Source: JADGRB01 sp963835825
Lineage (GTDB): Bacteria; Myxococcota_A; Polyangia; Fen-1088
Assembly: GCA_963835825.1 (NCBI GenBank)
Contig: CAWIGZ010000005.1
Location: 434,001-498,000 of the forward strand
Length of the DNA stretch: 64,000 nt
Direction: 5' to 3'
This document shows positions 27,674 to 35,417 of the stretch, in pieces; within the stretch, counting starts at the first letter, position 1; each line of letters begins with the position of its first letter. The position numbers and the translations under genes were made by a program. The notes under the pieces were generated by a model. That model was not told where the DNA came from and did not search any database. It was given only the letters and a program-made list of their open reading frames with translations.

Positions 27674-28735
27674 TCAACGCCATGCTCGCTCGTACTGTGC
27701 GGGGAAGGAGATTGACGCCCCGAGCTCGCGCGCCGCGCGGAGCGGCCAGTAGGGATCGCGGAGCATCGCCCGCGCCAAGAACACCATGTCGGCCTGGCCT
27801 GTCCGCACGATGTGCTCCGCCTGCGCCGCCGCGGTGATGACACCGACGGCCGCGGTCGCCATCGCCGCCTCGGCGCGGATCCGGGCCGAAGCGGCGGTCT
27901 GGTACCCGGGGCCGACGTCGATCGCCACGCGCGGCGCGATGCCGCCCGACGAACAGTCGACGAGATCGACGCCCGCGTCGCGCAGGCGGCGGGCGAGGGC
28001 GATGGAGTCCTCGACGGTCCAGCCGTCGCTGCCCAGCCAGTCGGTGGTCGAGAGCCGCACCAGCAGCGGTCGCCCCTCCGGCCACACCCGCCGGATCGCC
28101 GCCACGATCTCCAGCAGGAGGCGGATCCTGCCGCTGAAATCGCCGCCCCAGGCGTCGTGCCGGCGGTTCGCGATCGGTGACAGGAACTCGTGGATCAGAT
28201 AGCCGTGGGCCGCATGAATCTCGACGACCTCGAACCCCGCCTGTCCGGCGCGCGCCGCTGCCCGGGCGAAGGCGCCGACCAGCGCTTCGATCTCCGGTTC
28301 AGTGAGGGCCGCCGGAGTCTGGTAGCCGTCGTCGAACGCCACCGGGCTGGGCGCAACGATCGGGCTCCACCCCGCCGGCGGCGCCAGCGGCTTGCCCCCC
28401 TGCCAGGGGCGCGCCGTCGATGCCTTCCTGCCGGCGTGGGCGAGCTGAATCCCCGCGACCGCGCCCTGCGCGCAAACAAACCGGGCGACGCGCGCCAACG
28501 GCTCGATCTGCTCGTCCTTCCAGAGCCCCAGGTCCTGGGGGCTGATGCGCCCGTCCGCTTCGACTGCGGTGGCCTCGGTCATGACCAGTCCGGCCCCTCC
28601 CACCGCGCGGCTGCCGAGATGAACGAGGTGCCAATCGTCGGCGAGCCCGTCGGTGCTCGAGTACTGGCACATCGGTGAGACACCGATGCGGTTCCGGAAG
28701 GTCACCCCGCGCAGCTTGAAGGAATCGAAGAGCAT
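27674..28735 (-). CDS. Old yellow enzyme family NAD(P)H:flavin oxidoreductase (YqjM-like)
   Basis: FMN-containing cytosolic ene-reductase that reduces activated C=C bonds using NAD(P)H. 353 residues from MLFDSFKLRG. Motifs of the thermophilic-like/YqjM class are present: RNRIGVSPMCQYSS (with the flavin-tuning Cys), HLVHLGSRAVGGAGLVMTEA, GIQLAHAGRK, VEIHAAHGYLIHEFLSP (substrate-anchoring His pair), NRRHDAWGG and the phosphate site ADMVFLARAMLRDPYWP. An in-frame start at 28801 would add 22 residues that do not match the family. Physiological substrate is unknown. Confidence 0.93.
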   Translation of the reverse strand: MLFDSFKLRGVTFRNRIGVSPMCQYSSTDGLADDWHLVHLGSRAVGGAGLVMTEATAVEADGRISPQDLGLWKDEQIEPLARVARFVCAQGAVAGIQLAHAGRKASTARPWQGGKPLAPPAGWSPIVAPSPVAFDDGYQTPAALTEPEIEALVGAFARAAARAGQAGFEVVEIHAAHGYLIHEFLSPIANRRHDAWGGDFSGRIRLLLEIVAAIRRVWPEGRPLLVRLSTTDWLGSDGWTVEDSIALARRLRDAGVDLVDCSSGGIAPRVAIDVGPGYQTAASARIRAEAAMATAAVGVITAAAQAEHIVRTGQADMVFLARAMLRDPYWPLRAARELGASISFPAQYERAWR

Positions 28736-28816
28736 CGCCGGGAGATAGTGCCCCCGTGAAAACGAAAACGGAATGGATACGGGGCGCCCCGGCGCGATCA
28801 CCGAACAGATGAGGGT

Positions 28817-29221
28817 TCAGGTCATCGTTTTGCGCTGGCGCACCAGCTTGTGGCCGCGCTGGCGCGAGGTGTCGCGGCGCCGGGCCAAGGCTCGGTCCAC
28901 CGCCTGCTCGATGCGATCGGCGGCGCGGGCCATGGCCGCCCGCAGATCCTGGTGGAGCTCGCTGACGACGATCGGGCTGGCCCGGCGGAGCGTCACCTCG
29001 ACCTCGCAAACCTTGTCGGCGCCCCCCTTGTCGCCGTTCACGTCGTCGAACCGCAACACCACGGTCTGGATGTCGCGGGCGTGCTTGGCCAGTCTGCCAG
29101 CGACGTGGTCGGTGGCGTAGGTCCGGATGGCGTCTGTCATCGCGAACCCGTGCGCCCGAACGTCCAGACGAAATCCCCTGGGCGGCTCTCCGCCCACAAC
29201 GTCCGAATCCGATCCGATCAT
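28817..29221 (-). CDS. hpf: Ribosome hibernation promoting factor / RaiA-like protein
   Basis: 134 residues. After a short leader comes the HPF/sigma-54-modulation fold: FRLDVRAHGFAMTDAIRTYA, DHVAGRLAKHARDIQTVVLR and EVEVTLRRASPIVVSE, ending with a helix (LRAAMARAADRIEQAVDRAL) and a basic tail. Short HPF/YfiA proteins bind the decoding centre of idle ribosomes and inactivate or dimerise them during stress. This is the short form; the C-terminal dimerisation domain of long HPF is absent. It lies 12 bp after the DUF2267 gene on the same strand and was probably co-expressed with it. Confidence 0.85.
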   Translation of the reverse strand: MIGSDSDVVGGEPPRGFRLDVRAHGFAMTDAIRTYATDHVAGRLAKHARDIQTVVLRFDDVNGDKGGADKVCEVEVTLRRASPIVVSELHQDLRAAMARAADRIEQAVDRALARRRDTSRQRGHKLVRQRKTMT

Positions 29222-29233
29222 GGTGATTACAAC

Positions 29234-29680
29234 CTAAGCCTGGCGGCGCCAAAGAGCGCGCAGGTCTCCCGGCAGCTGATGCTCGACCGTCCTCGCCAGC
29301 TGCGGCGGCAGCTGCGCTCGAACTGCGTGCAGCACGGCCGAGGCCGGCGTCTCGACGACGGCGGGGGCGAGCTGCAGGTGGCGCGCGACGCGCTCCAGGA
29401 ACGCCGCCTTGCCGAACGCTTCGCCGGGCGCGCCGCCGTGGATGGGGCACTCGGAGATGGCCGCCGTGACCTCGGGCGGCAGCACGTCCAGGATCTCCCG
29501 CCCCTGCTCGAGATCCAGCCGCGCCAGCAACACGCAGGTGACCGCTGCCGCCGCCTCCCGGGCGTCGACCCCCGACGGCAACGTGCCGCTCTCGTCGATG
29601 GCCCGGAAGAAGTCCTCGGCGGACCCCTCGCGGGGCGATCCCAGCACGGTCCCGATGCGCTCGACCTGATCCATCGACAT
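29234..29680 (-). CDS. DUF2267 family protein
   Basis: About 148 residues starting at the ATG that follows GGGGAGGG (residue 8 of the longer open frame). Two helical halves match the DUF2267 duplicated fold: VDAREAAAAVTCVLLARLDL with EILDVLPPEVTAAISECP, then FLERVARHLQLAPAV with LHAVRAQLPPQLARTVEHQL. DUF2267 proteins have no known activity but are recurrent in stress and CBS-domain gene clusters. Here it precedes the HPF gene and lies near the Hsp20 tandem. Confidence 0.85.
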   Translation of the reverse strand: MSMDQVERIGTVLGSPREGSAEDFFRAIDESGTLPSGVDAREAAAAVTCVLLARLDLEQGREILDVLPPEVTAAISECPIHGGAPGEAFGKAAFLERVARHLQLAPAVVETPASAVLHAVRAQLPPQLARTVEHQLPGDLRALWRRQA

Positions 29681-29803
29681 GCATCCCTCCCCGGAAAACA
29701 TGCGCGCTCACCGGCGCGGCGCCAGCTGGGCCACCGGATCGAGCCCGGCAGGTCCCTGGATCGACGTCCACGACGGGTGATTAGCTTTGCTGCGAGGTTC
29801 GCG

Positions 29804-29995
29804 ATGGCAGCCAATCGACAAAAAACCCAGCGGCAGCCGGCCCGCGCGACCCAGCAGAAACCATTCGCGCCGCAGGCGCGAGAGCGCTCCGACGACGCGG
29901 ACGCCTTCCTGCCCGATCCTCGACGGTGGTCCCGCGCGGCCCCGGACGAGCTGCCGAACGCGAGCCGCTGCCCCGTCCGGTGGCCGGGCTGGTGA
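29804..29995 (+). CDS. Small polar protein, possibly the first half of a split gene
   Basis: 63 codons from an ATG with a GAGG site 8 bp upstream. The start MAANRQKTQRQPAR and following polar, charged stretch look like a disordered small protein; the last 25 codons are less convincing. The stop overlaps a GTG that opens the next short frame (GTGA). The two frames differ by one base, so this is either a coupled pair or one 109-codon gene with a frameshift near 29.92 kb. Not recognised. Confidence 0.4.
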   Translation: MAANRQKTQRQPARATQQKPFAPQARERSDDADAFLPDPRRWSRAAPDELPNASRCPVRWPGW

Positions 29996-30132
29996 CCGAG
30001 CCCGACATCGACGACCGGCTCGACGACCAACTCGCGGGCGCATCCGCCGACGCGCACGCCTCGGCCGGGGATGCCGCGCCGCCCGACCCGGCGCGCAGCC
30101 TCGACGAGCTGAACGAAGAGACCAAGGTCTAA
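29992..30132 (+). CDS. Small acidic protein, second of a coupled or split pair
   Basis: 46 codons from GTG 29992, very acidic and Ala/Asp-rich (TEPDIDDRLDDQLAGASADA, ending SLDELNEETKV). The frame extends back to GTG 29926 without a stop. The acidic composition with a normal ending supports translation of this end. See the preceding entry for the alternative reading as one frameshifted gene. Confidence 0.4.
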   Translation: MTEPDIDDRLDDQLAGASADAHASAGDAAPPDPARSLDELNEETKV

Positions 30133-30147
30133 CGAGGATCGAAGGTC

Positions 30148-31002
30148 TCACCGGGCGGCGACGTTGGCCGGTTGCGCCAGCAGGCGCCCGCACGCCTCGG
30201 GGAGCTTCGGTCGCAAGCGCTCGTCGGCCGGCTTCCTCTTGGCGAGCGTGGCCTGCGCGTCGGGGCTGAACCACCAGTCGAGCGAAGGGCCACAGCCGTC
30301 GTCGGACGGCGGAGCCTGGGCCACGCACGCCGGGCTCCCCTCCGGGCACCTGAGGCGGACGTGGAAATGGTCGTGGTGGCCCCACCAGGGGCGGATGCGC
30401 CCGGCCCAGGGCGCTCGACCGCTCGGTCCTTCGCACAGCATCCGTTTGATCGCCGGGTTGACGAAGATTCGATCGACCGCCGGATCGCCGGCCGCCGTCG
30501 CGAGCAACGTGACGGTCTTCGACGACCAGACCGGCGTCGCCGCATGCGTTCGGAGATCCACCACGGCAGGAGGCTTGAGGCGCTCGCGCTCTGCCGCCGA
30601 GACGTGGCCCACGCGCAGGCCAGGCGGCGCCGCATAGCCGATGTCCACGTCGAGTCCGGTCTGGTGGCTGCGATGGCCGTTCGGGGTCGGGCCCCCGCGG
30701 ACCTGCGAAAGGTCACCGACGACGACGAAGCCCAGCTTCTTCGCCTTGATCTCGGCGCCCAGACGCCGAACGAAGGCGACCAGCGCCGGGTGACCGTAGC
30801 GGCGATGGCGCCCGAGGTGCAGGAGCTCATAGCCTGGGCCGCTCGCCGGCAAGGTCGCCGCCCCCTGCAGGCATCCGCCGCTGTAGCCGCCGATCGCCTG
30901 GGGCGGCCCGGGCGCGGGCACGCGCTGGGCGCTCCACTCCTTCGGCGATGCGGGGATGAGCGACGCTGCGAGCCACAGCGCGAGGACGACGGTCGAGCTC
31001 AC
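30148..31002 (-). CDS. mepA: Penicillin-insensitive murein endopeptidase (peptidase M74)
   Basis: Periplasmic zinc endopeptidase that cuts D-alanyl-meso-DAP crosslinks. From GTG 31002 the product has 284 residues with a signal-like helix (STVVLALWLAASLIPAS). Family motifs: YELLHLGRHRRYGHPALVAF, the zinc motif NGHRSHQTGLDVDIGY, and WWGHHDHFHVRLRCP, giving the His/Asp ligands of the LAS metallopeptidases. Several Cys in the C-terminal third match the disulfides of MepA. The open frame extends to 31143, but the added Arg-rich residues would precede the signal peptide. Confidence 0.9.
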   Translation of the reverse strand: MSSTVVLALWLAASLIPASPKEWSAQRVPAPGPPQAIGGYSGGCLQGAATLPASGPGYELLHLGRHRRYGHPALVAFVRRLGAEIKAKKLGFVVVGDLSQVRGGPTPNGHRSHQTGLDVDIGYAAPPGLRVGHVSAAERERLKPPAVVDLRTHAATPVWSSKTVTLLATAAGDPAVDRIFVNPAIKRMLCEGPSGRAPWAGRIRPWWGHHDHFHVRLRCPEGSPACVAQAPPSDDGCGPSLDWWFSPDAQATLAKRKPADERLRPKLPEACGRLLAQPANVAAR

Positions 31003-31127
31003 GACCGTTTCACCATAGCGCCCCCTGAACGCTCGGTCGATCGACGCCGCTCCAGACCGACGGGCGGCGATGACGGTTGTCTGGCTCCCGGGTTTGGAGT
31101 CAAATGCGCGGCGTGGAGGATTCCCCC

Positions 31128-31673
31128 ATGTCCGACGATTCACCCTCTCCCTCTCCTTCGGTGCCTCCGTCTTCTGGAAATGGCCAATCGCTCTCGCGGC
31201 GGCCGGTGTGGATTGCTTTTGCCGGCGTCGCGGTGGTGGTCCTCGCGTTCTGGGCTTGGCGCGGGCACCGGGCGGGCGTCGCGGCCTCGATCACCTTGGT
31301 CACCACGGATCGCGACGATCTGGCCTGCGCCAGCGAGCAGCGCTTTGGCCGTTACCGATGCGAGTTCCGCGCGCCAGGCGTCGCCTGGCCCGATCCGCCG
31401 GCCCCCGCCGATCGCCTGGTCGGCTACTACACCGTCGAGCAGCAGCTCTACGTCATCCCAGGGCTGTTCGAGCAGCCGGCGCTCGCCGCGCGCTACTCCT
31501 CGGAGGAGTCGCGCAAGCTCCCGCGCGATCAGCGCCAGCGCTTCGCCGCTGCCTGCCAGCTCAAAGTGATTGGTCACATGCGCAATTTTCAGACTCGCTG
31601 GCTGAAGACCGGCGACTGGGGGCACCAGGACGACGCCCCCGTGGCAACCGCTTCGGACTGCCGCATTCAGTAG
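31128..31673 (+). CDS. Single-pass membrane protein, hypothetical
   Basis: 181 residues from ATG 31128, which has a GGAGG site 8 bp upstream. A Ser/Pro-rich cytoplasmic N-terminus (SPSPSPSVPPSSG), a membrane helix (VWIAFAGVAVVVLAFWAW, about residues 27-44), and a periplasmic domain of about 130 residues with three Cys (LACASEQRFGRYRCEFRAPG, AACQLKVIGHMRN, ASDCRIQ). No family recognised. The same-strand dienelactone hydrolase starts 62 bp downstream. Confidence 0.7.
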   Translation: MSDDSPSPSPSVPPSSGNGQSLSRRPVWIAFAGVAVVVLAFWAWRGHRAGVAASITLVTTDRDDLACASEQRFGRYRCEFRAPGVAWPDPPAPADRLVGYYTVEQQLYVIPGLFEQPALAARYSSEESRKLPRDQRQRFAAACQLKVIGHMRNFQTRWLKTGDWGHQDDAPVATASDCRIQ

Positions 31674-31735
31674 CTCGCCCTTCCTTCCTGCCGTCCGGAA
31701 GGCCTCTTGAGAGACCTGTCATCGGAGACGACGAC

Positions 31736-32521
31736 ATGCCCAGAGACGAAGTGACGATCCAGACCCGCGACGGCGCCTGCCCCGCATTCGTGTTCCGCCC
31801 GTCGGGTGTCGGCCCATGGCCCGGAGTGCTCGTGTACATGGACGGCATCGGCATCCGGTCGGCGCTGTTCTCGCTGTGCGAACGGATTGCCGGTGCCGGT
31901 TACCTGGCCCTGCTGCCGGACCTTTTTTATCGGGCCGGACCGTATCAGGCCCCGGACCCGAAGCTGTTGTTCACGGACGTCGCGTTTCGTCAGGCGTGGG
32001 GCGCAAAGTTCAGGTCCACCGCAACCATCGCCAACGCCATGAGCGACACCGGCGCCTTCCTCGATTGGCTGGCCGCCCGCGCCGACCTGCGGGGCGGCAA
32101 GATCGGCAAGATCGGCAAGATCGGCAAGATCGGCAAGATCGGCACGGTCGGGTATTGCATGGGCGGAGGCCTCTCGCTGTCGGCGGCGGGGACGTTTCCC
32201 GACCGCGTGGGCGCCGCGGCGTCGTTCCACGGCGCCAACCTGGCGACCGACGCGCCCGACAGCCCGCACCTGCTGGCACCGAAGATGCGCGGCGCGAAGA
32301 TCTACGTCGCGGGCGCGGTCGAGGACGCGTCGTTTCCCGACGACATGAAGCAACGCCTCGACGACGCGCTGACCGCCGCCGGCGTCGACCACCGCGTCGA
32401 GACCTACGCCGGCCTCCGCCACGGCTGGGTCCCCTCCGACACGCCGGTCCACGATCCTGAAGGCGCCGAGCGCCACTTCCGCGCGCTGTTCGAGCTGCTC
32501 GCCGCCGCGAACCTCGGCTAA
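31736..32521 (+). CDS. Dienelactone hydrolase family protein with internal (GKI)5 repeat
   Basis: 261-residue alpha/beta hydrolase of the DLH type, which hydrolyses dienelactones or related esters in the cytosol. Visible are the N-terminal strand block (PGVLVYMDGIGIRSALFSLC), the nucleophile elbow VGYCMGGG (Cys141), a late Asp (AVEDASFPDD) and the catalytic His in GLRHGW: the Cys-Asp-His triad. Just before the nucleophile strand, residues about 121-135 read GKI repeated five times, encoded by five perfect 9-bp repeats; other family members have only a short loop here, so this is an expansion. Function may be altered. Confidence 0.9.
   Translation: MPRDEVTIQTRDGACPAFVFRPSGVGPWPGVLVYMDGIGIRSALFSLCERIAGAGYLALLPDLFYRAGPYQAPDPKLLFTDVAFRQAWGAKFRSTATIANAMSDTGAFLDWLAARADLRGGKIGKIGKIGKIGKIGTVGYCMGGGLSLSAAGTFPDRVGAAASFHGANLATDAPDSPHLLAPKMRGAKIYVAGAVEDASFPDDMKQRLDDALTAAGVDHRVETYAGLRHGWVPSDTPVHDPEGAERHFRALFELLAAANLG
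32096..32140 (+). repeat. Five perfect 9-bp tandem repeats in the hydrolase gene
   Basis: GGCAAGATC occurs five times without change, followed by a diverged sixth unit GGCACGGTC. In frame it encodes GKI. Perfect identity suggests recent slippage, and each step adds or removes three residues without a frameshift. Confidence 0.97.
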
Positions 32522-32833
32522 CGTCGCCCACGGCTGCGCGCCTCTCACGGTCTCCTCGCCACCACCTTCAACGGCGGCGTCGTCGAGTCGCACCAGCGGT
32601 GGCGGCTGTCACCGCCGGCGAACCCATGCCGAACGCGTTGACAGGCCCGATCGGTCCTCGTATCGTCGCGGGCCCATTCGACGGCACGCCCTCAGAAGTT
32701 TGCTCGAGGCGGCGCGCGCTCTGCCCGTTGCGTCGATCGCCGAGGAGATCGTCCCCCCTGCTCCGGCGTTTCCTCCTGGGCCGCGGCGCTGGCGCGGGCC
32801 GCCGCGCGTCCGGCGGCTGAGCCGGCCGCGGCA
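32522..32833. other. Region between the hydrolase gene and the motor operon
   Basis: About 310 bp. One plus-strand frame from about 32640 reads LRSLLEAARALPVASIAEEI and another, entered after a run of six C at about 32752, reads VSSWAAALARAAARPAAEPA and continues into the next gene. This suggests the operon's first gene really starts upstream and is split by an indel at the C-run. Confidence 0.4.
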
Positions 32834-33256
32834 TTGATTCCTCCGGTCACCGCGCGCGCGGCCGATCTGCGGCGCGACGTGGCGTCGCTCCTCGCGCGGC
32901 TCGCCCGACGTGTCGACGAGGTGCTGGCCACGGCGCTGGCGCGGGCCGGCAAGGCGTGGGAGCAGGTCGACGCGCTGCCGATGGTCGATCGTGAGACGGA
33001 GGTCGACGTCGATGTGACGCGGCGGCGGCTCACGGCGGCGGCTGACGTCGCGGCGCAGGCGGCTCAGCGGGCCGTCGCCCTCGAAGGACTGCTGGCCGTC
33101 GACGCAGCGGTCGCGCTGGCGCGCCTGTTCGAGCGGCGGATGGCCTCGCTGCTTCGATTGCGGTTGCGCTCGCCGTCTCGCGCGCTCCTCCCGATGGGTC
33201 GTCCCTTTCTCGATCTGGGCGCCGCGCTCCACGAGGCGGCCGAGGCGTGGCGATGA
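32834..33256 (+). CDS. First gene of motor-like operon, helical protein of unknown function
   Basis: 140 residues from TTG 32834, though the in-frame sequence stays coding-like for at least 30 codons upstream, so the true start is probably earlier. All helical: DLRRDVASLLARLARRVDEV, a central segment with TEVDVDVTRRRLTAAAD, and AVDAAVALARLFERRMASLL. No membrane span or signal. In some Proteobacteria a DUF3348 gene occupies the same position before a DUF802 membrane protein and an OmpA protein; resemblance to that family is only by size, helical content and synteny. The stop overlaps the next start (ATGA). Confidence 0.6.
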   Translation: MIPPVTARAADLRRDVASLLARLARRVDEVLATALARAGKAWEQVDALPMVDRETEVDVDVTRRRLTAAADVAAQAAQRAVALEGLLAVDAAVALARLFERRMASLLRLRLRSPSRALLPMGRPFLDLGAALHEAAEAWR

Positions 33257-34785
33257 CCCGCGCGCGTTGGATCATCGGCGGGCTGGTCGGCGTCTCCGCG
33301 CTGGTCGTCGCGGGCGAATCTCTGGCCGCGTACATCGCCGGCGGTTCGGTCGTCGGGGTCGCCGCCGTGCTCGTGCTGGCGGGCCTCCTCATCGTCGGGT
33401 TCGTGAGCCTCGCGCGCGCCCGACGGGACGTGGGGCGGGAGCTGGCGGCGCTCGCCGCCACGCCGCCGGGCGGCGCGCTGTGGGCGGCACGGCGCGCGCA
33501 GGCGCTCGAGCTGCGCGGTCGCAACGTCGTCCTGGATCTCGACGTTCTCGCCGAGGCAACGGCGGCCGAAGAGGTGGAGCGCGGGTTCGCGGGCAAGTAC
33601 CTGGTCGCGACGACGATCTTGGTGGGCCTCGTCGGCACCTTCGGCGGGCTGATGGAGACGCTGGCGCACCTGTCGCCGCTCCTCAAGGGCCAGGGAGCAA
33701 CCGACGGGCCGGCGGGGGTGCTGGCGCTGCTCGGGGGGCCGCTGGCGGGCCTCCACGTGACGTTCGGGACCAGCGTCGTCGCCATCCTCATCACGCTCGC
33801 GCTCGCGCTGGTTCAGGGTGACGTGGCCCTGCAGCAGGAGCGCCTTCTCGCGCGGCTGCAAGAGCGCACCCGGCACGTGCTCGTGCCCGAGCTGTGGCCG
33901 GCAAGCGAGGGTGCGGCGGAACGCGCGGCGCGCGCGCTCGAGGAGCTCAAGGCGCTTGTCGCCGGGGCGGCCACCAAGACTGCCGAGGCGACTGCCGAAG
34001 CGACCGCGACCAAGGTGGCCGCTGTCGTGCGTGTCGAGCTCGCCCGTGTCGCCGAGGCCGTCGGTGCCGCGATGACCGGTGCCGCCTCCGCGACCAGCAA
34101 GGCGATGGCCGGCGCCGAGACCGCGATGCGAGCGGCGCTGACGGACGCTGCGACCGCGACCCGCGAGGCGATGTCCGGGGCGGGCGCGGCGCTCACCGCG
34201 ACGGCGGCGGCGACCGCGGCGGCGCTCCGCGAGGACGGTGAGCGGACGCTCGAGGCAGGCGCGGCTTCGGTCGCGACGCTGCTCGCCGAGACGCGCCACC
34301 AACAGGACGAGGCCGCGGCCGGGCTCGCGCGCGCAGCGGCCGCGCTGGGTGAGGCCGTCGCGTCGCTCACCGCGAGCTCCGAGGGCGCGATCGCGGCTCT
34401 GGCGGCGACGGCGGAGCGCTCGACAGCGGCGTTCACCGCCGCGGTGGGAACCGCCGTGGGCGGCCTTTCCGACCTGCGCACGGGCGTGGGCGGCGAGCTG
34501 GGCGCGGCGGCCCAGTCGATCACCACGGCCTCGACGGAGCTGCGCGGCACGGCCACAGAGCTCTCTCCCCTGCTGGCCGCGCTCGCGCCGCAGCTCGGGG
34601 CACTGGCACGCGAGGTGGCGCTGCTCGCGGCGCGCGCCGACAATCCCGAGCCGATGAACGCAGTCCTCGACGAGCTCATTCGTCTCGGCGAGGACGTCGA
34701 ACGCCTGGTGGCTGTCGCCCAGCCGGACCCGGCTCCGGCGGCTTCCGTCGAGCTCGATCGCGACAGCAAAGGCGCGGGTGCATGA
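33253..34785 (+). CDS. MotA/TolQ/ZorA-like channel protein with long Ala-rich helical tail
   Basis: 510 residues. Two N-terminal membrane helices (IIGGLVGVSALVVAGESLAA; VVGVAAVLVLAGLLIVGF), a cytoplasmic loop, then two helices with MotA/ExbB-type signatures: ILVGLVGTFGGLMETLAHL and LAGLHVTFGTSVVAILITLA. These form the proton-channel core of MotA, TolQ, ExbB and ZorA. From about residue 230 to 480 comes a near-continuous Ala/Thr/Glu-rich amphipathic helix with recurring units (ATATKVAAVVRVELARVAEA, EDGERTLEAGAASVATLLAE), like the intracellular tail of ZorA or DUF802 proteins. ATG 33253 (ATGA overlap) is preferred over GTG 33247. Likely pairs with the next product. Confidence 0.75.
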   Translation: MTRARWIIGGLVGVSALVVAGESLAAYIAGGSVVGVAAVLVLAGLLIVGFVSLARARRDVGRELAALAATPPGGALWAARRAQALELRGRNVVLDLDVLAEATAAEEVERGFAGKYLVATTILVGLVGTFGGLMETLAHLSPLLKGQGATDGPAGVLALLGGPLAGLHVTFGTSVVAILITLALALVQGDVALQQERLLARLQERTRHVLVPELWPASEGAAERAARALEELKALVAGAATKTAEATAEATATKVAAVVRVELARVAEAVGAAMTGAASATSKAMAGAETAMRAALTDAATATREAMSGAGAALTATAAATAAALREDGERTLEAGAASVATLLAETRHQQDEAAAGLARAAAALGEAVASLTASSEGAIAALAATAERSTAAFTAAVGTAVGGLSDLRTGVGGELGAAAQSITTASTELRGTATELSPLLAALAPQLGALAREVALLAARADNPEPMNAVLDELIRLGEDVERLVAVAQPDPAPAASVELDRDSKGAGA

Positions 34786-35417
34786 GACGCGCGCGATCGC
34801 CGGCGGCGCTGTTCCCGGTCAATGTCTGGCCGCCGTTCGTCGACGCGCTGGTGCTCGTCCTGGCGGTGTTCGTTCTGCTGTCGATGCTGGCCTTCGTCGC
34901 CCAGCGGGCGCTGGTCAAACGGGTTGACGACAGCGCCCGTGAGCTCGTGGCCGTGCGCGCCGAGAAGGCGCGCATCGAGCGCCGGCTGCGCGCGCTCGCG
35001 CCCGGCGGGACTATCGAGGTGGAGGAGGGGAAGGTGATCCTCCAGGGCGAGGTGCTCTTCGATTCGGGCGCGGACCAGCTGCGGCCCGAAGGGCGCGCGT
35101 TCCTCGAGCGCCTGGCGCCTTCGCTGGCGTCGTTGCTCGCGGAGGAGCCCGATCAGATGGTGCTCGTCGGCGGGCATACCGACGATCGGACTCTGCGCGG
35201 CGACGGCCGCTTCGCCTCGAACTGGGAGCTCTCCGCTGCGCGCGCGCTCGCCGTGACGCGGGTCCTCACCGGCGCGGGCCTGCCGTCCACGCGCGTGGTC
35301 GCCGCCGGCTTTGGCGCCGAACACCCGCGTGTCCCCAACGCGGACGATCGCGCCCGCCGCAAGAATCGGCGCATCGAGGTGCTGCTCGTGCCCATTCACG
35401 CCGTGGCGTCGCGATGA
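34782..35417 (+). CDS. MotB/ZorB-like OmpA-domain protein
   Basis: 211 residues. One N-terminal membrane helix carrying an Asp near its start (WPPFVDALVLVLAVFVLLSM), the arrangement of the proton-carrying Asp in MotB, TolR and ZorB. A short coiled coil follows (ELVAVRAEKARIERRLRAL), then an OmpA-type peptidoglycan-binding domain: EVLFDSGADQLRPEGRAFL, MVLVGGHTDD, SNWELSAARALAVTRVL, VAAGFGAEHPRVPN and RRKNRRIEVLL, with the conserved Asp/Arg that grip diaminopimelate. A stator-type subunit anchored to the wall is the natural reading. Overlaps its neighbours by ATGA at both ends, so tightly coupled. Confidence 0.88.
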   Translation: MRRARSPAALFPVNVWPPFVDALVLVLAVFVLLSMLAFVAQRALVKRVDDSARELVAVRAEKARIERRLRALAPGGTIEVEEGKVILQGEVLFDSGADQLRPEGRAFLERLAPSLASLLAEEPDQMVLVGGHTDDRTLRGDGRFASNWELSAARALAVTRVLTGAGLPSTRVVAAGFGAEHPRVPNADDRARRKNRRIEVLLVPIHAVASR

